Source of the DNA: Halocaridina rubra
Taxonomy: Eukaryota > Arthropoda > Malacostraca > Decapoda > Atyidae
DNA: 17,500 nt
NCBI GenBank assembly: GCA_037179515.1
Contig: JAXCGZ010019353.1
Location: forward strand, 35,001-52,500
Direction of reading: 5' to 3'
Shown: positions 1 through 7,831 of the stretch, piece by piece
Numbering within the stretch: the stretch's first letter is position 1
How the letters are laid out: each line of letters opens with the position of its first letter
Program-made: the position numbers and the translations under genes
The notes under the pieces: generated by a model
The model's input: the letters and a program-made list of their open reading frames with translations, nothing else
What the model was told of the DNA's origin: nothing
Databases searched by the model: none

Positions 1-85
1 TGCGCTGTTATTAATAAAGTAAAGGGTGGTTTGTTAATAGTAAAAATAAATGTAAAATACCTACAATAAATATGGTGCTCCTACT
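1..85. other. AT-rich unassigned flank
   Basis: AT-rich sequence with no credible coding region. It lies on the inner side of the transposon terminus at 86-151, so it may be internal sequence of that DNA transposon. Nothing in it can be matched to a gene or a known motif. Confidence 0.4.
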
Positions 86-151
86 TTGGGAGTTTTCACT
101 TATCGCGGCGGGTCCCGGAACCGAACCCCCGTGATAAATGAGAGACCACTG
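86..151. mobile_element. Tigger/pogo-like DNA transposon terminal inverted repeat
   Basis: Read on the minus strand, the outer end begins CAGTGGTCTCTCATTTATCA, then a G/C-rich block, then ...GCGATAAGTGAAAA. This resembles the termini of Tigger/pogo-type Tc1-mariner transposons (CAGTGGTCCCTCG... with a GCGATAA block), as I recall them. The block also folds on itself: TTATCGCGGCGGG at about 99-111 is nearly complementary to CCCCCGTGATAA at 126-137. The outer edge falls at 151 and is followed by TA at 152-153, the dinucleotide target of this superfamily. The partner end and any transposase lie outside the window or are lost. The family call rests on remembered consensus, not on a search. Confidence 0.55.

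Positions 152-153
<2 letters not shown>

Positions 154-221
<68 letters not shown>
154..221. repeat. (AT)n microsatellite
   Basis: About 32 near-perfect AT dinucleotides, entered through a short TATAAA lead-in. It abuts the transposon end, as expected for insertion into a TA-rich target. Its apparent Tyr-Ile reading frames on both strands are low-complexity artefacts. Confidence 0.95.
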
Positions 222-224
<3 letters not shown>

Positions 225-270
225 TTTTTTACTATTTTATCTGGGTTAGTTTTCCTTGTCTGCCAATTTT
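222..270. other. T-rich spacer
   Basis: Short T-rich single-copy sequence between the AT tract and the first AC tract. It has no resemblance to the LINE units and no coding signal. It may be the only original host flank visible on the left of the LINE array. Confidence 0.4.
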
Positions 271-290
271 CACAACACACACACACACAC
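271..290. repeat. (AC)n tract at 5' border of LINE copy A
   Basis: Short AC tract preceded by CACA. LINE-derived sequence (…CATGCCAGAGAG…) starts immediately after it. In copy G the same CATGCCAGAG is preceded by ordinary ORF2 sequence, not AC, so the tract marks an insertion or truncation border. Confidence 0.9.
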
Positions 291-292
291 AT

Positions 293-2196
293 GCCAGAGA
301 GAATTGGTTCAATAATGAGTGTAAAAGAGCTATGTTGTGGAGAGAAAAATGCTGGAAAAGGTATAGGAAGAGAAAAAACTTTAATGCCTGGCAAATCCAC
401 AAAAGAGAAAGAAATGATTACCTAAGTAAAAGAAGAGAGGCAGAGAGAGACTATGAAAGGGACATCACCAGGAAGGCTAAAGAAAATCCCAAGCTTTTCC
501 ACAGCTTTATCAGAGGAAAACTGAAGGTATAAGAACAGGTTTTAAGGCTTAACAGAGCGGATGGAAGCATCACTGAGACGGATGAAGAGACATACAAAGA
601 ATTGAACAAGGGGTTTCAGTCAGTATTTACAAAAGAAAATACCCCACCCCCTCAGACTGCAGATATAGAATCTCATGGGCCGGTATTAGAGAACATCAAC
701 CTTTAAGCTACAAAGGTATGCAAAGCACTGATGGAGTTAGATGTTCATAAAGCTACAGGTCCTGATTATATATCCCCTCATGTACTTAAAAAAATGCGCA
801 AACTCAATATCAGTAGCACTAAGTATCATATTTAAAAAGTCATTGGAGTCAGGGGAGATTCCAAGATGCTGGAAACAAGCAAACATAATACCTATCTTCA
901 AAAAGGAAAGGAGGAATATAGCTCTAAACTATAGATCAGTTTCCTTGACCAGCATAGATTGCAAAGTTATGGAGAAACTACTAAGTAAGCATATCTCTCT
1001 TCAATTGGAATCCTTCAACATTTTGTCAGTGAGACAACATGGCTTCAGAGAAGGTAGATCAATAGTAACAAACTAATTAGAATTTTATGATGAGGTAAGC
1101 CGAATCTTACAGGAAAGAGAGGGCTGGGCAGACTGCATATTCCTAGACTTCCAGAAAGCATTTGACACTGTTCCACACATGAGACTTATTAAGAAGCTGC
1201 AAGCAATGGCTAGAATAGGTGGAAATGTCTTGGAATGGATAAAAACTTACTTAGAAAGAAGGGAACAGAGAGTTAGAGTAAGACACCCAGTATCTGAATG
1301 GAGAATAGTTAGCATTGGAGGTAAACAGGGTTCAGTTTTATGTCCTCTTTTGTTCCTTGTATATGTAAATGACCTACCAAAGTCTGTAAATTCATTCATG
1401 AATATGTTTGCAGATGATGCAAAGATTGTGAAGAAAGTAAGAAACGAGAACAGTGGTAGAAAACTTCAGGAATATCTAAATAGTCAACTTGAGTGGTCAG
1501 CAAAGTGGCTTATGAAATTCAGTACTTCAAAATGTAAGGTAAGAGAATGGGCACAAGTGCAAGAAGCTCCAAGCTTGACTACTAGGTGGCAGGAGTACAA
1601 CTTCAAGAGACAGAAAATGAGAGAGATCTAGTAGAAAACATACTGCAGATTTGTCTCCAGAAATACATATAAATGGCATAGTAAGGACAGCATATGCTTT
1701 CTTATCAAATGTAAGGGTAGCCTTCAGGCACATGGACAAGGAAATGCTCAGAAATATTTATGTAACCTATGTGAGGCCAAAACTTGAATATTCAGCCCCC
1801 TTTTGGAATCCGCACTTGAAAAAGCGCGTAGCTAAGCTTGAAAAAGTTCAGACATGCCACGAAACTGGTGCCAGGAATACGCAATCTCAGTTATGAATAG
1901 AGGCTAAGGGAATTGGACTTATTATCACTCGAAGCTAGAAGATTGAGAGGAATATGGTGACAGTCTTTAAATTCCTTCATGGTTTTGATAGAGTGGATAG
2001 GGATCGACATTTTGATATGGCTGGCGCTAGAACTAGGGATCATAGTTTAAAGCTTCGTTGGAAAACTTCTTTGCAGGATATAAAAAAGTAATTTTTAAAT
2101 GTAAGAGTAGTTGATAATTGGAATTCGCTAAGCGAAGAGGTAGTTAATATTAACTCAATCCATAGTTTTAAGGACAGTTATGATAATTATCATTAA
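293..2196 (+). pseudogene. LINE ORF2 remnant (linker, reverse transcriptase, C-terminal domain)
   Basis: Broken ORF2. The basic linker (ARENWF…ECKRA) reads from 293 to a TAA at 530-532 where copy G has AAA. The same frame continues to a second TAA near 703, and an extra A in the poly-A run near 790 then shifts the frame. The RT reads in one frame from about 795 to 1540 apart from a TAA at 1074-1076. Motif A (LDFQKAFDTVPH) has its Asp at 1146-1148. Motif B is damaged (GGKQGS instead of GVPQGS). Motif C FADD has its Asp pair at 1413-1418. Single-base losses near 1544 and 1630 and a two-base loss near 1851 split the C-terminal domain. The terminal YDNYH ends at 2196. Not functional. Confidence 0.88.
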
Positions 2197-2285
2197 GTAC
2201 AAATTGGAACCGATCAGAAGACGAAAAGATACGAGCTTTGGGGTCTTTCCCGTAAGCAAAATTAGGTTATCACAATTAGGTAATC

Positions 2286-2345
2286 TCACACACATACACA
2301 CACACACGCACGCATGCACGCACGCACGCACGCAGACACACACAC
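2286..2345. repeat. AC / ACGC microsatellite, A-B junction
   Basis: The 3' tail of copy A: (AC)n, then (ACGC)n with one ATGC variant, then GCAGACACACACAC. The order AC-ACGC-GCAGACAC recurs in the tails of D (5442-5515) and J (16444-16512), which points to common descent of the tails. It is fully alternating purine-pyrimidine over long stretches. Copy B begins directly after it. Confidence 0.9.
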
Positions 2346-3143
2346 ATGTTTGCAGTGGATGCAAAGATTGTGAAGAAAGTAAAAAACTAGAACAATGGTA
2401 GAGAACTTCAGGAGGATCTAAATAATCTGCATGAGTGGTCAGAAAAGTGGCTAATGAAATTCAATACTTCAAAATGTAAGGTAATGAGAATGGGTACAAG
2501 TGCAAGAAGGCCCAAGCTTGACTACTCGTTGGCTGGAGTACAACTTCAAGAGGCAGAAAATGAGAGAGATCTAGGAGTAAACATACTGGCAGATTTGTCT
2601 CCAGAAATACATATAAATGGCAAAGTAAGGGCAGCATATGCATTCTTATCAAATGTAAGGGTAGCCTTCAGGCACATGGACAAGGAAATGTTCAGAAATA
2701 TTTATGTAACCTATGTGAGGCCAAAACTGGAATATGCAGCCCCCTTTTGGAATCCGCACTTGAAAAAGCACATAGCTAAGCTTGAAAAAGTTCAAAGACA
2801 TGCCACGAAACTGGTGCCAGAAATACGCAATCTCAGTTATGATGAGAGGCTGAGGGAATTAGACTTACCATCACTCGAAGCTAGAAGAGTGAGGGGGGAT
2901 ATGGTGAGAGTTTTTAAATTCCTTCATTGTTATGATAGAGTGGATAGGGATCGATATTTTGATATGTCTGGCTCTAGAACTAGAGGTCATAGTTTGAAGC
3001 TTCGTAAGAAAACTTCTTCGCAGGATGTAAGGAAATACTTTTTCAGTGTAAGAGTAGTTGATAATTGGAATTCGCTAAGCGAGGAGGTAGTTAATGCTAT
3101 CTCAATCCATAGTTTTAAGGACAGGTATGATAAGTATCACTAA
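2346..3143 (+). pseudogene. LINE ORF2 C-terminal remnant, nearly intact
   Basis: A single frame from 2346 to the natural stop at 3141-3143, broken only by TAG at 2388-2390 (other copies have GAG). From the ATG at 2454 there are 229 uninterrupted residues. They cover the end of the RT palm/thumb (MKFNTSKCKVMRMG), the connecting block (NIYVTYVRPKLEYAAPFWNP) and the C-terminal domain with its Arg/Lys-rich segment (SRTRGHSLKLRKK) and a terminal DRYDKYH. Motif C reads FAVD instead of FADD, so one catalytic Asp is lost. It cannot be an active RT because everything upstream is missing. This is the cleanest view of the lineage 1 C-terminus. Confidence 0.88.
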
Positions 3144-3243
3144 GTATAAAATGGAACCGATCAGGAGACGGGAAGATACGAGCTTTGGGCTCTTTCCCGT
3201 AAACACAATTAGGTAATCACAATTAGGTAATCACACACACACT
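3144..3243 (+). other. LINE 3' UTR with hairpin and terminal direct repeats
   Basis: Short 3' UTR, representative of the whole array. A candidate hairpin pairs CGGGAA (3169-3174) with TTCCCG (3194-3199), and an inner GAGC (3180-3183) pairs with GCTC (3189-3192). Two direct 14-nt repeats AATTAGGTAATCAC follow and pass into (AC)n at 3232-3242. Short terminal repeats and 3' stem-loops are known RT recognition features in some CR1/L2-type and other LINEs. That role is inferred here. Confidence 0.6.
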
Positions 3244-3245
3244 GG

Positions 3246-4265
3246 AGACTTACTAAGAAACAGCAACCAATGGCTAGAATAGATGGAAATGTCTTGGAAT
3301 GGATAAAAACTTTCTTAGAAGGAAAGGAACATATGATTAGAGTATGATACTCAGTGTCTGAATGGAGAAGAGTTAGTAGTGGAGCTCCACAGGGTTCAGT
3401 TTTAGAGCCACTTTTGTTCCTTGCATATGTAAATGACCTACCAGAGTCTGTACATTAATTCATGAATATGTTTACAGATGATGCAAAGATTGTGAAGAAA
3501 GTAAGAAACGAGAATAGTGGTAGAGAACTTCAGGAAGATCTAAATAGCCTGCATGAGTGGTCAGAAAAGTGGCAATTGAAATCCAATACTTCAAAATGTA
3601 AGGTAATGTGAATGGGGTACAAGTGCAAGAAGGTCCAAGCTTGACTACTCGGTGGCTGGAGTACAACTTCAAGAGACAGAGAATGAGAGATATATAGAAA
3701 TAACCATATTGGCAGATTTGTCTCCAGAAATGCATATAAATAACAAGGTAAGAGCAGCATATGCTCTCTTAGAAAATGTAAGGGTAGCCTTCAGGCACAT
3801 GGACAAGGAAATGTTCAGAAATATTTATGTAACCTATGTGAGGCCAAAACTTGAATATGCAGTCCCCTTTTGGAATCCACACTTGAAAAAGCACATAGTT
3901 AAGCTTGTAAAAGTTCAAAGACATGCCACGAAACTGGTACCAGAAATACGCAATTGCAGTTATAAAGAGAGGATGAGGGAATTAGACTTATCATCACTCG
4001 AAGCTCTAAGATTGACGGTGGATATGATGTCAGTCTTTAACTTCCTTCGTGGTTATGACAGAGTGGATAGGGATCGATATTTTGATATGGGTGGCACTAT
4101 AACCAGAGGTCATGGGTAGAAGCTTCGTAAGAAAACTTCTTTGCAGGATGTGAGGAAGTACTTCTTTAGTGAAAGAGTAATTGATAATTGGAATTCGCTA
4201 AGCGAGGAGGTAGTTAATGCTAATTCAATTCACAGTTTAAGGACAGGTATAGTAAGTATCACTAA
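3246..4265 (+). pseudogene. LINE ORF2 remnant (RT motif B onward), unit C
   Basis: The RT part reads in one frame from 3246 with stops at 3345-3347 (TGA for AGA) and 3456-3458 (TAA, also present in J and K). Motif B is GAPQGS (Ala for Val) at 3381-3398 and motif C is FTDD at 3471-3482. After the lineage stop near 3608 and an extra G, the longest clean stretch is 3652-4119 (155 residues: YVRPKLEYAVPFWNP, then the C-terminal domain). It ends at the lineage 2 stop. A one-base loss in AGTTTAAGG (about 4238) shifts the last residues. Non-coding today. Confidence 0.85.
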
Positions 4266-4366
4266 GTACAAAATGGAACCGATCAGGAGACGGAAAGATA
4301 CGAGCTTTGGGCACTTTCCCGTTAGCACAGTTAGGTTATCACAATTAGGTAATCACACAAACACGC

Positions 4367-4370
<4 letters not shown>

Positions 4371-4452
<82 letters not shown>
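4371..4452. repeat. (AC)n microsatellite, C-D junction
   Basis: About 41 AC dinucleotides with a single ATAC interruption, the longest pure AC tract in the window. It follows the two AATTAGGT-type repeats of unit C and leads straight into ACTAGAGACTT, the start of unit D. Confidence 0.97.
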
Positions 4453-4455
<3 letters not shown>

Positions 4456-5351
4456 AGACTTATTAAGAAGCGGCAAGCAATGGCAAGAATTGGTGGAAAT
4501 GTCTTGGAATGGATAAAAACTTACTTAGAAGGAAGGGAACTGAGGATTAGAGTAAGATACTCAGTGTCTGTAAATTACTTCATGAATATGTTTATAGATG
4601 ATGCAAAGATTGTGAAGAAAGTAAGAAACGAGAACAATAGTAGAGAACTTCAGGAAGATCTAAATAGTCTGCATGAGTGGTCAGAAAAGCGGCTAATGAA
4701 ATTCAATACTTCAAAATGTAAGGTAAAGTGAATGGGTACAAGTATAAGAAGGCCCAAGCTTGACTACTCGGTGGCTGGAGTACAACTTCAAGAGACAGAG
4801 AATGAGAGATCTAGAAGTAAACATACTGGCAGATTTGTCTCCGGAAATGCATATAAATTGCATAGTAAGAGCAGCATATGCTCTTTTAGCAAATGTAAGG
4901 GTAGCCTTCAGGCACATGGACAAGATGTTCAGAAATATTTATGTAACCTATGTGAGGCCAAAACTTGAATATGCAGTCCCCTTTTAAGCTTGAAAAAGTT
5001 CAAAGACATGCCATGAAACTGGCGCCAGAAATACGCAATCTCAGTTATAAATAAAGGCTGAGGGAATTAGACTTATCATCACTGGAAGCTCTAAGATTGA
5101 CGGTGGATATGATGACAGTCTATAAATTTCTTCATGGTTATGACAGAGTGGATAGGGATCGATAGTTTGATATGGGTGGCACTATAACTAGACGTCATGG
5201 TTAGAAGCTTCGTAAGAAAACTTCTTTGCAGGATGTAAGGAAGTACTTTTTTATTGTAAGAGTTGTTAATAATTGGAATTCGCTAAGAGAGGAGGTAGAT
5301 AATGCTAACACAATCCACAGTTTTAAGGACCGGTATGATAAGTATCACTAA
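4456..5351 (+). pseudogene. LINE ORF2 remnant with in-frame motif B deletion, unit D
   Basis: The frame from about 4456 to the stop near 4729 reads WIKTYLEGRE…RYSVSVNYFMNMFIDDAK. The 30-codon deletion removes the whole motif B segment (WRRVSSGVPQGS through NDLPES) without breaking the frame. Motif C is FIDD. The lineage stop TGA follows. The next readable stretch (about 4799-4987) ends at the 28-bp deletion, and further stops (AAATAAAGG near 5050, the lineage 2 TAG near 5201) interrupt the C-terminal domain. The homology ends at the TAA at 5349-5351. Confidence 0.84.
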
Positions 5352-5441
5352 GTGCAAAATGAAACCTATCAGGAGATGGGAAGATACGAGGTTTGGGGTC
5401 TATCCCGTAAGCACAATTTGGTTATCACAATTCGATAATCT

Positions 5442-5517
5442 TACACACATACGCACATACACGCACACACGCACGCATGCACGCATGCAGACACGCACAC
5501 ACACACACACACGCACT
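5442..5517. repeat. AC / ACGC microsatellite, D-E junction
   Basis: A mixed AC, ATAC, ACGC and GCATGC tract ending in GCAGACACGCACAC…, then CTGGAGACTT of unit E. Its layout matches the tails of A and J. Confidence 0.9.
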
Positions 5518-5519
5518 GG

Positions 5520-6539
5520 AGACTTACTAAGAAGCGGTAACCAATGGCGAGAATAGGTGGAAATGTCTTGGAATAGATAAAAACTTACTTAGAAGGAAGC
5601 GAACAGAGGGTTACAGTAAGATACTCAGTGTCTGAATGGAGAAGAGTTAGTAGTGGAGCTCCACAGGGTTCAGGTTTTAGAGCCACTTTTGTTCCATGTA
5701 TATGTAAATGACCTACCAGAGTCTGGACATTATTTCATGAATATGTTTACAGTTGATGCAAAGATTGTGAAGAAAGTAAGAAACGAGAACAGTAGTAGAG
5801 AACTTCAGGAAGATCTAAATAGTCTGCATGAGTGGTCAGAAAAGTGGCCAATGAAATCCAATACTTCAAAATGTAAGGTATGTGAATGGGTACAAGTATA
5901 AGAAGGCCCTAGCTTGACTACTCGGTGGCTGGAGTCCAACTTCAAGAGACAGAGAATGAGAGAGATATAGAAATAACCATACTGGCAGATTTTTCTCCAG
6001 AAATGCATATAAATGGCATAGTAAGAGCAGCATATGCTCTCTTAACAAATGTAAGGGTAGCATTCAGGTACATGGACAGGGAAATGCTCAGAAATATTTA
6101 TGTAACTTATGTGAGGCCAAAACTTGAATATGCTGTCCCCTTTTGGAATCCGCACTTGATAAAGCACATAGTTAAGCTTGAAAAAGTTCAAAGACATGCC
6201 ACGAAACTGGTGCCAGAAATACGCAATCTCAGTTATAAAGAGAGGCTGAGGGAATTAGACTTATCAGCACTCGAAGCTATAAGATTGACGGTGGATATGA
6301 TGACAGTCTTTAACTTCCTTCATGGTTATGACAGAGTGGATAGGGATCGATATTTTGGTATTGGTGGCACTATAACTAGAGGTCATGGTTAGAAGTTTCG
6401 AAAGATAACTTCTTTGCAGGATGTGAGGAAGTACTTCTTTAGTGAAAGAGTTGTTGATAATTGGAAATAGGTAAGCGAGGAGGTAGTTAATGCTAACTCA
6501 ATCCACAGTTTTAAGGACAGGTATAATAAGTATCACTAA
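5520..6539 (+). pseudogene. LINE ORF2 remnant, unit E
   Basis: Decayed RT plus C-terminal domain. An early TAG sits near 5575 (TTGGAATAGATAAA for TTGGAATGGATAAA). An extra G in motif B (GGGTTCAGGTTTTAG) shifts the frame. Motif C reads FTVD with one catalytic Asp lost (about 5747-5758). The AGA-to-TGA lineage change is present at about 5881, but a neighbouring base loss puts it out of frame. The cleanest stretch is 5925-6392 (155 residues), ending at the lineage 2 stop. GGAAATAGG replaces GGAATTCGC near 6463. Not functional. Confidence 0.84.
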
Positions 6540-6643
6540 GTACAAAATGGAACTGATCTGGAGACGGGAAGATACGAGCTTTGGACTCTTTCCCGTTAGC
6601 ACAGTTAAGTTATCAGAATTAGGTAATCACGGACAAACGCAAG

Positions 6644-6704
6644 TACACACACACACCACACACACACACATACACACACATACAAATACACACACACACA
6701 CACA
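6644..6704. repeat. (AC)n-rich tract, E-F junction
   Basis: An imperfect AC tract with CCAC, ATAC and AAATAC interruptions. It is the tail of unit E and the 5' border of copy F. The unrelated leader of F (TTTTTGTATTCTC) starts at its end. Confidence 0.9.
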
Positions 6705-6761
6705 TTTTTGTATTCTCTTTCTCTTCTTCTTTCTATATTCTGTGAGAGGGAGAACATAAAA
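6705..6761 (+). promoter_or_regulatory. Putative LINE 5' leader
   Basis: A CT-rich segment (TTCTCTTTCTCTTCTTC) between the AC tract and the ORF1 ATG at 6762. Because F is the only copy reaching this far, it cannot be told whether this is the true transcription start region with an internal promoter or just the 5'-truncation point of a longer leader. No TATA or Inr element is convincing. Confidence 0.3.
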
Positions 6762-7831
6762 ATGAGACCATCTCTGTCCCAAGCCTCTCCCACCCATGGG
6801 TCGGGAGGAGGGGTAGCTATTAGGAGACTAAAACAGAAAATCAAGGATTTGGATTCAGTGGTTATAAGCCTTGATGATAAAATGCGGAATATGGATAGAG
6901 AAATGAAAGAGAATGAAACACTCAGAGAGGAAATAAGATTTTTAGAGGAAGCAAATAAAGCATAACGGCAGGTGAGAAAGAAACTAGAAAAAAGAATAAA
7001 GAAGCTGGAAGGGGAAAAGAGTGAACTAGAAACTAGAATTTCTAAACAAGAAGATAAAAACAAACAGCTAAATGACAACCTAAATGAATTAGATGCTAGT
7101 TCACTGCTCTCTTCTGAGAGAGACGAGATTGCAGCTTGGAATGTCCAGATTAAGGAACACATTGAACAGTTTAGAAAAGAGTCCCAGGAGCTGAATATGG
7201 AAAATGATGCCATGAAAACTTCCTTTGCTGATACACTAAAGGGGAATGTGGCAGTAAAAGAGGCTGTAAATGTGGTGGCACTGGAAAACATACAAACAGT
7301 TGACTATAAAGAGACAGTAATAAAAAAATTTAAAGACGTTGTGATGGAAAGGGCAAACCCACTCATCAAACTGGCACTTGATAAAGAGAAGACAGTGGTA
7401 ATCTCAGGCATAAGTGAATCCCAGGAGCCAACATGGCAGGGGAGACTTGAAGAAAATAAAGCTAGGGTTGTAGACCTGATAAGAAAGCTTGGAGTAGTTT
7501 GTGGTCCTGAGGATATTGCAAACATACACCAACTAGGCAAATATTCGAGGGAAGGAAAGCCGAGACCAACAAAAGTAACCTTTGAGAGAGGGGAAACATG
7601 TAGGGAAATATTGTTGAGAAAAAAATGTCTAAAAGACCTTCAAGAATTCAAGGAAGTGTTCATTAGATGATATAGAACACAGGAAGAGATGGTAAAGATA
7701 AAAAAAAACTTGTTGTAAGAGGAAAGAAGGTTAAATGAGGAAAGAAATGAAGAAGAGAAGAAAAATTTTCATTTCAGAGTTCTTCCAGACAAAGGGGAGA
7801 TAAAGAAGATAATGACAGAAGATCAGGGGAT
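6762..7831 (+). pseudogene. LINE ORF1, first (upstream) copy
   Basis: ORF1 protein, expected to bind element RNA. The chosen ATG at 6762 follows AACATAAAA and opens MRPSLSQASPTHGSGGGVAI. A long Lys/Glu-rich coiled coil follows (about 6822-7085), then a conserved central block (SSERDEIAAWNVQIKE). Next is an RRM-like region, KTVVISGISESQ… to GKPRPTKVTFERG (about 7390-7590), ending …LKDLQEFKEVFIR. A TAA at 6963-6965 (CAA in the second copy) and a TGA at 7668-7670 (CGA in the second copy) interrupt one otherwise open frame, and a further TAA (CAA in the second copy) lies near 7717. A small insertion near 7766 separates it further from its duplicate. The RRM-like call rests on its resemblance to L1-type ORF1 proteins. 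Confidence 0.82.

Larger units (their letters stand above)
291..2345 (+). mobile_element. LINE copy A, 5'-truncated, lineage 1
   Basis: A 5'-truncated non-LTR retrotransposon running from the ORF2 linker between endonuclease and RT through the RT, the C-terminal domain, the 3' UTR and an AC-rich tail. The coding part belongs to lineage 1: it lacks the two shared stops of lineage 2. The 3' UTR (…GTAAGCAAAATTAGGTTATC) and the AC/ACGC tail instead look like those of units D, H and J. Copy A is the most decayed of the larger copies, with several nonsense codons and indels. It is bordered by AC tracts at both ends. Confidence 0.9.
2346..3243 (+). mobile_element. LINE copy B, 5'-truncated at RT motif C, lineage 1
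   Basis: Starts within RT motif C (CACATGTTTGCAG, where the parent reads AATATGTTTGCAG), directly on the AC tail of copy A, and runs to a canonical lineage 1 tail. After the ORF2 stop, the 3' UTR holds a candidate hairpin (3169-3199) and two perfect AATTAGGTAATCAC repeats (3207-3220 and 3221-3234) merging into a short AC run. It is among the best-preserved 3' ends in the window. Confidence 0.9.
3244..4453 (+). mobile_element. Tandem LINE-derived unit C, lineage 2
   Basis: A 1.2 kb unit starting at the GGAGACTT point of ORF2, just after RT motif A, and ending in a long AC tract. It shares the 5' start with D, E, H, J and K. It also shares two nonsense changes with them: TGA where lineage 1 has AGA (in the KCKVM-R-MG region, near 3608) and TAG where lineage 1 has TTG (RGHS-L-KL region, near 4117). 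Its tail passes through AACACGCAAGTACAC before pure AC, a form also seen in unit E. Confidence 0.88.
4454..5517 (+). mobile_element. Tandem LINE-derived unit D, lineage 2 (subtype b)
   Basis: The shortest complete unit (about 1.06 kb). It carries two internal deletions relative to its sisters: about 90 bp between two GTCTG motifs at about 4564-4570 (RT motif B region), and about 28 bp at 4987 where CCTTTT joins AAGCTTG. With unit H it shares a 3-base loss (GGACAAGATGTTC), ATAAATTGCATAG and CTCTTTTAGC, which defines a subtype distinct from C, E, J and K. Confidence 0.86.
5518..6704 (+). mobile_element. Tandem LINE-derived unit E, lineage 2 (subtype a)
   Basis: A complete 1.19 kb unit of the C/J/K subtype (GAAATAACCATACTGG signature) with the shared 5' start and the shared TAG near 6391. 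Its tail, ACAAACGCAAGTACACAC, resembles that of unit C, so C and E may descend from one another. It is followed without spacer by copy F. Confidence 0.87.

Noticed and set aside
86..425. Apparent + and - strand proteins with long Tyr-Ile or Thr-His runs
   Set aside because: They are translations of (AT)n and (AC)n microsatellites. Only the part after 293 carries LINE ORF2 similarity, and it is annotated as such.
2155..2364. Minus-strand frames with Cys-Val repeats near every unit junction (also 14670-14855 and 16285-16521)
   Set aside because: Antisense reading of AC/ACGC tails and of the conserved 3' UTR; the same artefact recurs at each junction.
3472..3760. Recurrent minus-strand frames of 60-100 residues containing LLLL…HLYAFLE
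   Set aside because: They recur at the same place in every unit because they are the complement of the conserved YALL…RVAFRHMDKE region of ORF2.
4141..4455. Open frame ending in a long His-Thr run
   Set aside because: It is the shifted end of LINE ORF2 read through the 3' UTR into the AC tract. Not a separate gene.
6605..7291. 228-residue open frame on the minus strand, Ser/Phe-rich with a Cys-Val repeat
   Set aside because: It is the antisense of the ORF1 coiled coil and of the AC tract. Composition follows from the Lys/Glu-rich sense strand; no family resemblance and no independent signal.
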